Assembly (NCBI GenBank): GCA_030272155.1
Contig: CP126195.1
Location: 124,001 to 188,000 of the forward strand
Source of the DNA: Tetradesmus obliquus
Lineage: Eukaryota; Chlorophyta; Chlorophyceae; Sphaeropleales; Scenedesmaceae
Length of the DNA stretch: 64,000 nt
Direction: 5' to 3'
In this document: positions 44,163-54,100 of the stretch, one piece after another
Numbering within the stretch: the stretch's first letter is position 1
Layout of the letters: each line of letters starts with the position of its first letter
Translations under genes and position numbers: made by a program
The notes under the pieces: model-generated
The model's database searches: none
What the model saw: the letters and a program-made list of their open reading frames with translations, nothing else
Told to the model about the DNA's origin: nothing

Positions 44163-45850
44163 AGGTATGCCGTGGACCAGTTCTGTGGCGGCCGCACCGA
44201 CCGCAACGCCATCGCCAGCGCGCGGCTGTGGTACGCCGCCAACGTGGGAGCAGCGGGCGCGCCCCTGATGTGAGTGGGGCCTTACAATCGCTTTGTCGCC
44301 TGCTGTGTAATCGAGTGCTTTGCTGCTGTGGGACTGCACGAGTGGTCTGACCTATATGCATTCGCGCTGCTGGGCTGCACAGGCAACTGCGTTGCAGCCA
44401 CTACCGGCTGTGGCACACCGGGCTGCTGGGCATGCCTAGCAGCACCAGCGCTGCAGGTTGCAGCTGGTGGGCAGAGGACCAGCCCATGCTGTGTGTTGTA
44501 ACAATTGCAAATGTAGAGGCAGAGGGCAGGACCAGATTAAAGCGCTTGCTGCTGCGCGTGTGCCGCCGCTTTTGACAGTGCTTCCTCCAATGCTGCTGCT
44601 GCAGGTTCATGGGGACTGAGATGGCCCAGAACGGCTGGTGGCACACCGACGAGTGGCACAGGATCAACTGGGACAATGCGGAGGATGAGATTGGTGCGTG
44701 GCTGGGCGCTCTGCTGCTGCTGCTGCTGCTGCTGCTGGAGGTTGTCAAGGCAGAGCGCGCATTGGAGCAGCGGTTGAGGGTTGGCTGCTCAGGCTACTGT
44801 GTGCTGACAAAACAGCAGATCGTCCTGCGCAACTGTGCCAGGTGCTTGCTGCTGTCCCAGCCTGCCACATGTTATCTGTATGCTGTTGTTTGACAGATTC
44901 CTTGCAGACGGCCAGCTATCAACGAGCTGGTGCTGGTGCAAGCAGCACATGCAGTGAGCAATGATGCAGGCTGAAACTGCTGCCTGGTCAAAGCAACTGC
45001 ATCTGCTCCTGCTGCTGCTGCTGCTGCTGAGGCCGCCACAGGCCGCGGCATGATGGCTGCCGTGGCTGACGTGAACGCGCTGCGTGTGGGCCACCCAGTG
45101 ATGCGCTACGGCTGGTCCAACTGCATCCACGAGGACAGGGCCAACGGCATCATGGGGTGAGCATCAGTGGCAGTGGGCGCAGCAGCATGCAGAGCAATGC
45201 AGAGCAGCCAAACTGGACAGCTGCAGCATGCGGATGGGGCACACAGGAGGATGGTGTGAGCTTCAGGAGCAAGCCCATCAGCTGTCAGTTCCAGCATGAG
45301 CGGCTCTGTCTTCCCAACGTGTCTGTATCCCCAATATCTAATCTCAAGCGCTGTTACGTTTGGGCAGGGTTCAGGTTTAGCTCATGCTCAACAGCCACCA
45401 TGCTGCCAACTGCGACCACCTGGGCTTATGCTGTTGCTGCTGCTGCTGCTGCTGCAGCTACGAGCGCGTGGCGGAGGGCGAGGCGCGCGTCATCGTGGTG
45501 GTCAACGCAGCGCGCGGCTACTGGCAGGACGGCAACTACGGGCTGTTGGTGGGCGGCGGCGGCTCCTTCCAGCAGATCTACTGCTCACAGGTGCGGCGGG
45601 GCCAGGCAGTGTCTGTGGTTGTGCTTGCAGTGCATTTGGTCTTTGCTCATCTCCTTTGCAGCAGTGATGGGCCAACTAGCGTGATGAATGGCCTGCTGCT
45701 GCTGCCGCTTGCTTGCTTGCTTGCTTGCAGGACGTCCAATACGGCGGCGACCCCAAGTGGGTCAGCAATGACATCGTGGCGGAGTATGATGGCAAGATCT
45801 ACCTCAACCTGCCGCCATCATGCACGCTGATGCTGGTGCAGCAGGGATGA
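37888..45850 (+). CDS. GH13 1,4-alpha-glucan branching-enzyme-like protein, probably plastidial
   Basis: Glucan-chain-transferring GH13 enzyme of starch synthesis, by similarity. Exons: 37888-38307, 38942-39118, 39956-40144, 40470-40609, 40872-40926, 41224-41396, 41924-42053, 42584-42701, 43114-43283, 43782-43843, 44165-44269, 44605-44693, 45042-45156, 45458-45590, 45731-45850; 731 residues, all phases match. Seen: Ser/Arg-rich transit-like N-terminus ([19 protein letters not shown]), CBM48 entry [32 protein letters not shown], region I DVVLHHG (D346), nucleophile in MDGLRFDSI (D417), acid/base in LSAEITPED (E446), MTGSHDQVG (D523), [14 protein letters not shown], and a C-terminal beta domain. 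The catalytic triad is complete. I chose the ATG at 37888 because it opens a typical transit peptide; 37762 and 37732 are in frame. At least nine junction echoes lie in its introns. Subfamily is uncertain: a TreZ-like or other GH13 role is not excluded. Confidence 0.82.
38820..38847 (+). repeat. Intronic echo of branching-enzyme exon 2 start
   Basis: GTGGTGCTTGCCGACCAGTT follows an AG; it copies 38942-38968, with acceptor, 122 bases upstream. Confidence 0.85.
39014..39570 (+). repeat. Tandem array derived from branching-enzyme exon 2 end
   Basis: The exon 2 segment from TACACCACACCCCCGGATGA to its donor (39030-39130) recurs at 39280-39380 and, partly, at 39497-39535. Between them lie copies of an intronic spacer (CAGATTGCAGC... 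to TTGCAGGG) at about 39205-39270 and 39420-39487, with CAAACG/CGTTTG motifs. The unit is about 215-240 bp. Confidence 0.85.
39759..39862 (+). repeat. Intronic echo of branching-enzyme exon 3 start
   Basis: It copies GCTGGCGCCACACC, then, after a non-matching insert of about 45 bases, CAGGGTGCAGC through CCTGGGCAGCCCTGAT of exon 3 (39959-40013). It includes an upstream CTG-CAG acceptor. Confidence 0.8.
39887..39955 (+). repeat. 16-bp minisatellite ending at the exon 3 acceptor
   Basis: Four copies of TGCCTTTCCATCTGCC in tandem. The last merges with the acceptor TGCAG at 39955. Confidence 0.9.
41125..41185 (+). repeat. Echo of branching-enzyme exon 6 start with both splice sites
   Basis: GACATGGCTGCGCTTGTGGA and onward copies exon 6 start (41224-41282), 99 bases upstream. 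It has its own acceptor (GCTGCAG) and a donor-like GTAAAC at 41182, so 41125-41181 is a 57-nt in-frame candidate exon. Confidence 0.85.
41466..41760 (+). repeat. Decaying echoes of branching-enzyme exon 6 end
   Basis: The segment around CATCTACCACGAGGGCGCG with GGGGCAGGTG (41355-41402) recurs at 41472-41518. More decayed copies are at about 41595-41650 and 41715-41757. Confidence 0.65.
41821..41905 (+). repeat. 30-bp imperfect repeat before exon 7 acceptor
   Basis: Three copies of CCGCTCCTCCTGACGCTGTT or close variants form a long pyrimidine tract just ahead of the CTGCTGCAG acceptor at 41923. Confidence 0.8.
42127..42166 (+). repeat. Intronic echo of branching-enzyme exon 7 end
   Basis: GACGTGCCCATGGACATGGT plus the donor are copied perfectly from 42030-42056, 105 bases downstream of the real donor. 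Confidence 0.9.
42452..42506 (+). repeat. 12-bp minisatellite in branching-enzyme intron 7
   Basis: Four to five tandem copies of GCCTGCATTCGC / GCCTGCGTTCGC, leading into a pyrimidine- and CTG-rich acceptor region. Confidence 0.85.
42774..42820 (+). repeat. Echo of branching-enzyme exon 8 end with acceptor and donor
   Basis: GAGTACGGTTTCAACGCCAT and following bases copy 42668-42706. A (CTG)n tract and CAG precede it and GTGAGG follows, so 42774-42816 looks like a complete 43-nt micro-exon. Confidence 0.85.
43290..43310 (+). repeat. 21-base poly-G just after the exon 9 donor
   Basis: G21 begins six bases into intron 9, the longest homopolymer I see in the window. Confidence 0.9.
43311..43672 (+). 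repeat. Three tandem echoes of branching-enzyme exon 9 end
   Basis: CGACCAGTGCATCAAGTAC and the following GGCAGCCA..-type sequence of exon 9 (43243-43283) recur at about 43380, 43496 and 43623, inside units of 115-137 bp that also share intronic sequence (TGTGTGGGGATGCTTGTGTG). Confidence 0.92.
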
Positions 45851-47397
45851 ACCTCTTTCGCTTGAAGCAGGCACAGCAGGAGGAGGCGCATGCTGCTGTG
45901 TGTAGCTGCTGTGCGTCTGTCTTGGCGCTACCGTATCATCAGGCTGGGCATGTGGCTAGCTCGCCAGTTGCAGATGCATCGGCAAGTGCTTGTATGTGAG
46001 CGTAGGGGATGCGGCAAAGTCTCACCAGAAGGAGGCCTGCAGCACCAGCACCAGCACAGCAGCTCGCTGCAGTTGTCTGGGCGCCTTGGGTGTGCAGCCA
46101 GCAGCTGCTGGCGGCTATGCATGCAGCATTTCCAGGTGCCGAGCATGCGGCTGCCAATCAATTAGTGCATGATTTTGCAGCTATTGCATTGCTGCCACGA
46201 TTGACTTTGAATCGCTGCCTGATGCACGTAGCGTGGGCTAATTTGCATTGCATTCGTGCACCTGTGTGATTGCAACCAGGCGCTGCTGTCGCTCCGCATA
46301 CAGGGCATGCATTTGAAATGATGGTTTTGGTATTAGACAATAAATTCTGAGGGGATTGGCGCGGTCTTGCATCGAACTTGTCAGAGTGCATTGGGGACAT
46401 GCAATTGGTTTGTAGTGTTGATGTTGGTGTTGTGGTGAAGCAGCACCCACATGCTGCGGGTTTCTGATCTGCTTGCTGGGTGCTGCTTAAATTTGCTTCA
46501 AAGTTTGCGTTGCCTTTCTTCAATGAGCCTGTGCGCCATTTTCTGTCGAGCAAGCGGCTCTCCAGCAGCAAGCCTTGAAGAGTCACTTGAGTGACCCAAA
46601 TAACCTGTAATAGCGGTGCATGTGCTGCTATCACGTTTGCTGAAGCACATACCTTGGTACGCTTCAACCGCTCACTGGGCGCCTGCCAGCCTGGCTAGTG
46701 CCAGCTGTCGCTGGCGTTGTGCCAGACTGGCACTGCCAGTTGCTGTTCACGAATGGTCTGCTGGCCTCCTCTGGAACTCCGAGCCATGTCACGTTTACCG
46801 GATTCATCGAAGTAGAACGCGTGATGCAGAGACTCGCAAGAAGTACAGGCTGTGTAACACAGCAGCACTGCTTTTTGACACCCTTTTGTTTTTAACAGCA
46901 GCACTTGGGCACTGCCAGTGAGCCACCACCTCGCCTTGCCCCCCTAAGCATGATCGCCTGCTGCGTTATGTATTTTTATTGGACTGGCAGCTAAAGTAGT
47001 TCGGTATGAGAGCATAGCCGATTACAGCTTGTTGTGGGTGACTTAGCGGGAGATCAGCGGCGGGTCACACAGCGTCCAGCATGCAACACAGATAGCCAAA
47101 GATTGAATGCATGTGTCAGCTGCGTGTTCAAGCACCAGAACTTGATCAAGAGCTATGTCAGCAGCACAACTGGCGCAGAGATTGGTTCAAACTCTGGTGT
47201 TCAGGTTGTGGCACGGTGCCACTGCAGGCTGTGGATTCGCGATGGCGCACCTTGCAGAGTCACCTACGCTGATCGGGTTCAGTTTGCATGTAGAGTGGGA
47301 GTTGGTGCCTTCCCCCTGAACATCAACAGTACAGCAGCAGTCACGGCACCGGCGTATGCATTCTCCGACAGATACTGCTTAAACAATTGCTTGGACG
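45851..47397. other. Spacer between the branching-enzyme and PDRG1-like genes
   Basis: No supported gene. The first kilobase is T/G-rich and probably 3' UTR; TGTAA occurs at 46606 and 46853. The open frame 47034-47423 overlaps the next start codon in another frame and has no motif. Confidence 0.5.
46606..46610 (+). terminator. Candidate TGTAA poly(A) signal of the branching-enzyme gene
   Basis: TGTAA about 756 bases after the stop; a second one is at 46853-46857. Confidence 0.3.
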
Positions 47398-47622
47398 ATG
47401 AAAGACGACAAAATCTCCTTTAGCTTGAAGTTACAGGATGCAACAGTCGAGGTAGAGCGCTTAGGGGAGCTGTTCCTCATCAATAGACAGCAGGTACGCC
47501 GATCTGATCGAACACATCCTTGCCAAACTGGTCAAGAAGAATCAACTGTCAGTGTTCTTGCAGACGGTACTCGATGAGCTGGCGCCGGCAGGCTCACGTA
47601 GCGCTGCTGCTGTACCTGCCTG

Positions 47623-47672
<50 letters not shown>

Positions 47673-48188
47673 ATATGTCGTGTGCAGATGATTGACACTG
47701 ACCGGCTGCGCAACTCCACCAGGGAGGCGCTCACAGCTCTGAGGAAGCAGCACAGCGAGCCCAAGGCATGGCTGCAGACCAGCAGCATCAGCTTCAGGCG
47801 CTGCAGCACCCAAGACGCCATCAGCTCGCTGGAAGCAGGTGTGTTACATGGCTGCTGCTGAGTTGTAGCACACAGGACATGCGTCTGGACGAGCATCTGT
47901 GTTCAGCAGGGTGCCGCAACAGCAGACTCAGCTGCAGCTACTTGCAGTGCCTGGCTGCCGTCTGGCGAGTCTGCAAGCTCAACTTATGGCCGGTCAACTG
48001 CTGCCCTGACATTCTGTCTTCATGGTGGCGCATGCTGAGCTGCTGCAGAGGCGTTGCGTCTTGAATCAGTCATGACGGGGCTGCGGGCCGAGCAGAAGCG
48101 GCTGGTGGGCCTGCTTGGCGACAAGGGCGCCACGCCTGACACGCTGCAGGATGGCATGCTGCGCGCCATGCTGCAGCTCAAGGGATGA
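47398..48188 (+). CDS. PDRG1: PDRG1-like prefoldin-family subunit
   Basis: Small prefoldin-like protein, in animals a member of the R2TP/prefoldin-like cochaperone complex. Exons: 47398-47493, 47688-47838, 48070-48188; 121 residues (human about 133), phases match. Seen: an N-terminal helix (VEVERLGELFLINRQQ), then MIDTDRLRNSTREALTALRK, which resembles the PDRG1 QIVDLDTKRN..REGLRAL segment. A short hydrophobic middle (WLQTSSISFRRC) and a second helix (LRAEQKRLVGLL) complete the coiled-coil/hairpin layout, and the end is LQLKG, as in the family (..ILKG). The acceptor of exon 2 follows (CTG)n plus CATATGTCGTGTGCAG. A generic beta-type prefoldin is the alternative. Confidence 0.62.
47624..47672 (+). 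repeat. (CTG)n tract in PDRG1 intron 1
   Basis: About 16 CTG units end 15 bases before the exon 2 acceptor. Confidence 0.9.
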
Positions 48189-51126
48189 GGCGGCAGCAGC
48201 AGCAGCAGCAGCAGCAGCTCACGGCATCTGCGAGCATGATCGAGCTGTGCATGGCTGCAGCAGCAGCTGCATACGTTCTGCAGCTGGCAGGCATTTCCAG
48301 CTGCATGCAGTTCTGTTGCCTTCCTGACCAGCAGAGCATGCACTGCGGGGATGGCAAGCTGCAGCGAGCACCGCGCTGCTCGGTGGGCAACAGCAGCAGC
48401 AGCAGCAGCAGCAACAGCAACAGCAGGTTGCTTGTAGGACTACGGCCCACCTGTGCTGCTGCTGACTGGCTGAGGCCGCTCTACTAGAGCGGGCTGGCAG
48501 CCCGCAGCTTGCAGGACAGCGGCCACGTGCGCTGCTGCGACCCTGACAGTGAAGCAGCTTTACGCTGTGGAGTGCATCAGCTGCTTGCGCGTGCTGCTGC
48601 CAGCAGCAGCAGCAGCAGCACCACCTCCACCGCCACCACCACCACCACCAGAGGCATCCACAGCAGGAGGGACCCAGGGCACTGCCAGCTGGCGCTGCAG
48701 CCGACACGTGGAGGCAGCGGGGGCCGCGTCACCAGAAAGGCTGGCCGTGCAGCTTTGCAGGACAGTATGTTGTGCACAGTGCTGCTCGCACCTGCCTCCA
48801 CCCAGCAAGCGCAGTGCAGCAAGTAGCCCTCCAAGGCGCAGCCAGCAGCACTGTGAGCTGCCTTGGCCGTGAGCAACAGCCATCATCATGATGCGGCCCA
48901 ACGCCGCCCAGCCACTGACATGGCATGCCGCCTGGCGCACAGGCTTGGCAGCTGCGCAGCATGCGGCTTGTGGTTGGGGTCACCCCATGGTGGGCCCACG
49001 GTGGGCTGCACGTGGCATCATCATCAAGCTACCCATCAAGCCATAGCGTCGACGCCATCTGCTGCACGTGGCAGTGCTGCAGTGCCAGCAGCACGTGCTC
49101 CGGCAGTGAGACCTGCTGGTGCATGTGCGAGCCAACAGCCTCAGAGGCCTGGATACGCAGAGTGCTTCATTAGTGCTACGCAAACGCCGTGGACAACCAC
49201 TGACTACGGCGTGACAGCGCTGCATGCGTATGCTGGGATGTTTGCAGCCTTCCTTGCTTGATGTTGTGCCGCCTTGTTCGCTAGTGTGAGCAGTGACAGT
49301 GAATAGTATGCTCACGTTGTTTGGAGCTCACTGCAGTTGGTGGCTGCACAGCGCACCAGCCACTATGTGCATGCTCACCGTGCAGCGATGCCTGCAGCAG
49401 CACGGCGGCAGCTTTGATGCAGGGCGGCACAAGCCTGTTGGTGCTGACAACGGCATGTAACCTCTTGCTGGCGCTTCACAGTGCATGGCACAGGCGCGGT
49501 GAAGGTCGGTCCTGTAGTAGGACCTACTGTCCGGAGGGTAGTCGAATGTGTCTGCTGGTGCTGGACCAGCACTGCTGGTGCCCCAGCTGAGTTCCACTGC
49601 TCACTGCTGCATAGTTGAATGCTGGGTCCACCATGACCAGCAGCATATGCATCATGCTTGATGCAATGCGTGACCTGCGAATATCTAGAATGCTTGAGTC
49701 CAGCTGCACTCAGTGGCATTGGCAGGCTGCAGCTATGATGGGCCACATCGGGTGTTTGTACTTCAAGTTCAAAGTTCGTGAGTGGCTAGCATTTACGAGG
49801 TGCGGCCGTGGCAGGTTGATTCGCAACATCCATTTCGATCGCTTGGTCAGCGCCTGCAACGGCAAGCGCCTTGCAAGGACCCCTATGCTGCTGTTGGGAG
49901 CTGCTGCAGTGCGATGTAAAGCTGACGCCTTGTCCATTCTGTGCCATGTTTGCAGCTGTTTAGACCGTTACATATACGTTTTTATGTCTGATGAGCACAT
50001 CAATCATGCAGGTGACGGTACTGGCCGAGCCAGACAGAGTGGCATGCACCTTGCCGAGTAGCTGGATAGATATGATCTGGATACTTATGGGAGCAGGGTG
50101 GGTACCGTCGTTGGACGTCAATAATACCCACATCGTTCTTCAAAGGGAGTTTTAGCATATGTTTGGCCTGAAAAACAATCACCAAGGGCCGCTGGCAGTG
50201 CAGCCACGTCGGCATTTGGCACATAGGGCGTGCCGTCGTGGTCACGACTTGGCCAAAACAACAGAACAAGAACTGTTACTGTTTGACAAACATGCACTTG
50301 AGCACTTCAAGGGCGTTGAACTAGCCTGTTGGCAGGCGGGGCCGTATCCAGCCACAATTATCTTGCCAAATCTAACAAACTGACAACAATCTCGCGAGCA
50401 ATGTTCTGCGCCAACCTCGGTACATCATCCAGCAAAATGCGCCTAAACTCAAGCTGAGTATTCTAGGATCATCAAGCAACCGTATAAGCATACCCACATC
50501 CGGCGCGAGAGCCAGTCACAGAACACGCGACAGCTTGGACCGGGCTTGAAAATAGCAGCATTTGAAGCTATACGCTCCTAAAGCTCAACCAATCACCGCT
50601 GCAGGGGTGAGCGAGGTTGCAAATATCGCAAACTATCTTGTGTGATACCTTCGCCTCTACTGGGCCGCACAGCTTACGGCAGGCCAGCTGTTTCCTCATG
50701 CCAAGGAACATGGTTCAGTTGAATCGATTTTGGGGGTTTCTCGGGGCCGCAGCGCAGCGTGCAGCATGGCCCAGATGCAGGCAGCCCGGCAGTAGAAGGG
50801 GCCAGGACGGGTATAGGTTTTCCATTAAATGCTCCTAGAGTATCCCAGTGATAGACAGGGGCCCCAACAAGGCCCACAGGTCTCTGCAGCAGCAGATTGG
50901 CGGCCTCCGTGGGTCCGCATGGCAATGTGGGGCTCGCTTCGATCTTGCACGCAGGGCCTGCAGAACAGCCGAATGTCGATTGACGTTAATGGATAACGTG
51001 GTTGCATGGGATTCACGGTATGGTGGTGTTGAGTGCGCTGTTGGATGGTGCTCTGCTGCTCTGCTTCTTCCTACTGTCCATGCTTGCAGGTCAGCAGCAC
51101 TACTGGCCTGAAGATGGCCGCACGTG
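48189..51126. other. Spacer between PDRG1 and the giant low-complexity gene
   Basis: No supported gene. It has CAG/GCA repeats near 48193-48220 and 48390-48424, and TGTAA at 49456. An open frame at 49615-50061 looks more protein-like than its surroundings but shows no domain I trust. The part from about 50.4 kb is less repetitive and likely holds the promoter and 5' UTR of the next gene. Confidence 0.5.
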
Positions 51127-54100
51127 ATGAAGGGTGATACCCCATTTGATAGTCTGGTCAAACTTGGAGAGCTGGAAGACTACGAGGATAAACAGCAGGC
51201 TCAGCAAACAGCAGCAGCAGCAGCACATGCCAGTGCAGGTGCGGCATTTACAAAGGCGGGGCGGGGCGAGGTTTTACGCACCCAACCCAACAGAACAACT
51301 CACGAGTTAAGCATATGTTGCACATTCACAGATTCCATTCGTCTACAGATATTGGAGCTGTTCCTGCAACCACGTGCATCAGCCAGGCACCTGCACATGC
51401 ACATGCACCCACACAGTGCAGCAGAATGTGTGCCGTCCGCTGCATACAACATATGAATAAGCTGCGCTATCATACTCACCTCCTTGCTGCTTGTGCTGCG
51501 TTGCTTGTGCTCCTGCAGGCACGGCGTCAACATCTGACACGCAGGGCGGCGCTGCAGCTGGTGCCAGCGGCCAGCCTGAGGCCGCCGGCAGGCAGCAGCT
51601 GGGCCAGCAGCAGCAGCAGCAGCAGCAGGATGTAACGCCTGTGCCACAGCAACAGTACAGCCCGCAGCCAGCAAGCCCAACTGCCGCTGCAAACGGGAAT
51701 GGCAGTGGCAACAACACAGCAGCAGGCAGCAAGCGGGGCTCGGCAGAGCTTTCGCAGCAACCCGAGCAGCAGCTGCAGCCATTGCCACAGGATGCTGTGG
51801 CAGCAGCAGCAGCAGGCACAAGCAGCGGCAACTCGCTGCCTCCACTTGCAGGCGTGATGGAGCAGCAGGAACTGGCAGCGCTCACAGGCCTGGCTGACGG
51901 CACCTCAGCCAGCAAGCGGCAGCGGCTGGCAGCAACAGCAGCAGACTGGCCTGCAGCTGCTGCAGGCGCTGGCACACACTCGCCAGCCCTGCTGCTACAC
52001 CAACATCAGCAGCAGTTTGCAGCGCCACAACTTCAGGACCTGACAGCAGCAGTGGCGGCAGGCGGCCCACCCGTGGTGTCTGCCGCGGCAGCGGCAGCGG
52101 CAGCAGCAGCAGCGGCGGCGGCTGGCAACCTGCTGCTCCCGGGCCAGCTGCCCGGCTGCTTCCCGCAGCTGCTGGCCACGTCAGCAGCAGCGCAGCAACA
52201 CGGCGGCAGCGTGCCGCTGGGCACGCCAAATGCCAGCGGCCTGGCCACGGCAGGCCCCGGGGCGCCCCCGGCTGTGCTGCGCCCTGCAGTGCCCAGCGCT
52301 GCTGCTGTCCTGCAAGCCCACCACCACCTGCCAGGCCTGGCAGTGTCATGGCCCAGCAGCAGGCCAGTGTTGGGCCTGCCAGGCAGCACCATCCAGGCGG
52401 CAGCAGCAGCGGCAGCTGCGGCAGCAGCCAACGCCACACGCGCAGCAATGGGCCAGGACCCCACGCTCGGCTGGACGCCTGCCATGGCAGCAGCAGCGAT
52501 GGTGGCAGCAGCAGGCGCGCATGAGGGCGCCGCAGTAACAGCAGCAGGCGCGGCAGCAGGCGGCGTGGTGCCGCGGCGGCATGGCCACCACCACCCGGCG
52601 CGCGGCAGGCGGCACAAGCCTGCAGCCAAGGACGAGGACATCAGCAGCAGGCAGGGCAGCTTGCGCGTGCTGGGCAGCGCAAGTGTGGGCGGCGCCACCA
52701 AGGGTGTGTCTGCTGAGCTGTCAGATGCTGCACAGCCCGCGCCAGCAGCGTCAGCAGCAGACACAGTGGCGCCTGGGCAGCCTGGCTTCCTGGCACTGCT
52801 GCCCGGAGAGCAACAGCAGCAGGGTGCGGCAGGCATGGGCAATCCACTGCAGCACCTGCTGCAGCTGCAGCAGCAGTTTGGCCTTGCGCCAGCTGCTGTC
52901 CCAGCCAAGAGCGAGCAGCAGGAGAACGACACAACCGCTGTGCCAGCAGCTGCTGCTGCTGCAGCAGCAGGTGTTGCTCCTGGCAAGGCAGCGGCAGCAC
53001 AGCGCGGCGGCGCTGCTGCGGGCATCAGCAGCGGCCCTGCAGCAGCCGAGGTTCAGGGTCTGGTGGATGAGGCGCCCAGGGGCCTGTCAGGCATGCTGAC
53101 TGATGAGCCTGAGGCAGAGCAGACGCCCCCGCCAACAGCAGCAGAGGCAGTCGGCACGCCAGCTAGCCGCGGCCGTGCCGGCACGCCGTCTTCTGCAGCA
53201 GCAGCAGCAGACCCTGGTGCAGGGATGCAGGAAGATACAGAGGCTGCTGCAGAGGCCATGGAAGGGGTGGAGCAGCCTTCAGGTGCAGCAGCGGTTGCGG
53301 CCACCATGGGTACGGCTGCTGGCAACAGGAGCGGCAGCAGCGGCGGCAGCAGCGGGCAGCTCAACACTGATGAGCTGTCGCGGCAGTTCCAGGAGCAGCA
53401 GTTGCGGCAGCAGCAGCTGTGCCTGGCAGCAATGGGCCCTGCTGCGGCAGCAGCAGCAGCGGCAGAGGGATCGCCAGCACCCAACACAGCGCCCACAGTT
53501 GCAGGCACTACACCAACTGGCGCTATCTCTATTGACAGGCCAGGCAGTACACCACTGCAGCAGCAGCAGCAGGTGTCAGGCCTGCCTGCACACTGGCCAC
53601 CCCTCAGCCTGCACCAGGCTCTGGCTACTGCTGCCAATGCTGGCGGCTTGCCACTGGTCGGCAGCGGCATTCCAGCAGCCACCGCAGCAGTTGCGGGCCT
53701 GCCACTGCAGCTGGCACAGCCTTCTGTGCTGCCCCTCACTGGCGACGGCTGCGGCAGCGAACACCTGCAGCAGCAAGTGAACATGGATGAGTTGCAGCAG
53801 CTGATGGCAGCAGCCCACCAGCAGCAGCAGCAGCACCAAGCTGCTGCAGGCGGCTGCCCCCGCTTAGGCAACAACGCCAGCATGCTGGCAGCAGCAGCAG
53901 CAGCACCAGCAGGCGGCTTGCCCCCAGCCAGCACGCAGCAGCAGGGCAGCCTGCCGCTGCACATGCCAGGCGTACCACACGACCCCGCAGCTGCAGCAGC
54001 AGCAGCAGCAGCCAACTGGGGCATGCAGAACCCTGCCTGGCGCGCGCCGTGGACAGCAGCAGGCACCAGCAACGGCCACGCTGCGCACATCTCCGGCGCA

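Noticed and set aside
47034-47423. 129-codon open frame before PDRG1
   Set aside because: No ATG start, no motif, and it overlaps the better-supported PDRG1 first exon in another frame.
49615-50061. Open frame with GAAAVRC and a later FMSDEH that faintly recalls TnpB/Fanzor-like C-terminal motifs
   Set aside because: The key Cys pairs of the zinc ribbon are not visible downstream, no long upstream frame exists, and the resemblance is a few residues only.
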